This document shows positions 63,924 to 64,000 of a stretch of 64,000 bases of DNA, piece after piece (positions within the stretch are counted from its first letter, which is position 1; every line of letters starts with the position of its first letter). The position numbers and the translations under genes were made by a program. The notes beneath the pieces were generated by a model that was not told the origin of the DNA, searched no databases, and saw nothing but the letters and a program-made list of their open reading frames with translations. Origin of the DNA: Polytrichum commune (lineage: Eukaryota > Streptophyta > Polytrichopsida > Polytrichales > Polytrichaceae); NCBI GenBank assembly GCA_950295325.1, contig OX485808.1:37218527-37282526 (forward strand), read 5' to 3'.

Positions 63924-64000
63924 CAGAGCCCAACATTTTCCTTTTTAATTGCACCCATACCCAGACCATGCCCATCATCAGTGACCTATGCCCACCCATG
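63924..64000. mobile_element. hAT-type MITE, copy B, partial
   Basis: Left half of the MITE seen at 25787-25935, after its target sequence ACCCCTAT at 63916-63923; the window ends inside it. Confidence 0.8.

Larger units (their letters stand above)
41158..64000 (+). repeat. Segmental duplication, copy B
   Basis: Second copy of the segment at 1-25863. It lacks the 1.95 kb insertion in the LRR array and the solo LTR of copy A, so it shows the uninterrupted state of both places. It has its own 3168-bp tandem duplication inside the LRR array. The window ends inside the right arm of the foldback element, within the hAT-type MITE. Confidence 0.93.
57700..64000. mobile_element. Large foldback element, copy B, cut by window end
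   Basis: Matches 19563-25863 at an offset of 38137 with only a handful of base differences. Left arm 57700-59512, spacer 59513-62581, right arm from 62582. It includes the CATAGTC array (58950-59425), the ACTATGGCC minisatellite (61067-61552), the captured exons and the start of the hAT-type MITE. Confidence 0.8.

Noticed and set aside
41158-64000. The duplication could be a second haplotype or an assembly error
   Set aside because: Both copies sit in one sequence, separated by unique DNA, and differ by insertions with proper target duplications and scattered substitutions. An assembly problem remains possible only for the exact 3168-bp block inside copy B.

Overview
The window looks like nuclear DNA of a land plant, most likely a moss. 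The only large genes are two copies of a protein kinase - NB-ARC - leucine-rich-repeat (LRR) immune receptor, an architecture described mainly from mosses (PK-NBS-LRR class). Around them lies AT-rich, gene-poor DNA full of transposon remains and one captured gene fragment that resembles the plastid protein EXECUTER. The moss assignment is inference; no rRNA, tRNA or other marker gene was recognised.

Layout: positions 1-25863 and 41158-64000 are two direct copies (A and B) of one segment, about 41.16 kb apart; both run off the window. Each holds, in order, about 5 kb of non-coding upstream DNA, the receptor gene, a short GC-rich tail with two hairpins, and a large foldback (inverted-repeat) element. 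Copy B carries one uninterrupted 3665-codon reading frame (46289-57286) with about 110 LRRs of 24 residues (72 bp each), including a 44-unit block (3168 bp) present twice in tandem. In copy A the LRR array is cut by a 1.95 kb non-coding insertion (10518-12466), giving a 1812-codon kinase-NB-ARC-LRR frame and a separate 60-LRR downstream frame. Copy A also has a 2.3 kb solo LTR (17257-19557) with a 5-bp target duplication; copy B has the matching empty site.

The foldback element (about 19563-28190; partial copy 57700-64000) has arms of about 1.8 kb rich in CATAGTC motifs spaced 21-22 bp apart, and a spacer with two neighbouring exons resembling EXECUTER. Its right arm contains a 149-bp hAT-type MITE with an 8-bp target duplication and a 1.69 kb pogo/Tigger-like element at a TA site; the other arm shows both empty sites. 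The interval 28190-41157 between the copies has no gene I recognise. It holds a 1.26 kb Mutator-type foldback MITE with a 9-bp target duplication, microsatellites, decayed tandem repeats and a telomere-like tract.

Functionally the window is one recently duplicated immune-receptor locus whose ligand-sensing array is changing by unequal exchange, inside transposon-rich DNA. Sequence difference between the copies is uneven: clearly visible in the upstream DNA, none that I could see over about 4.5 kb covering kinase and NB-ARC, and very low in the foldback element. This suggests gene conversion or a mosaic history.
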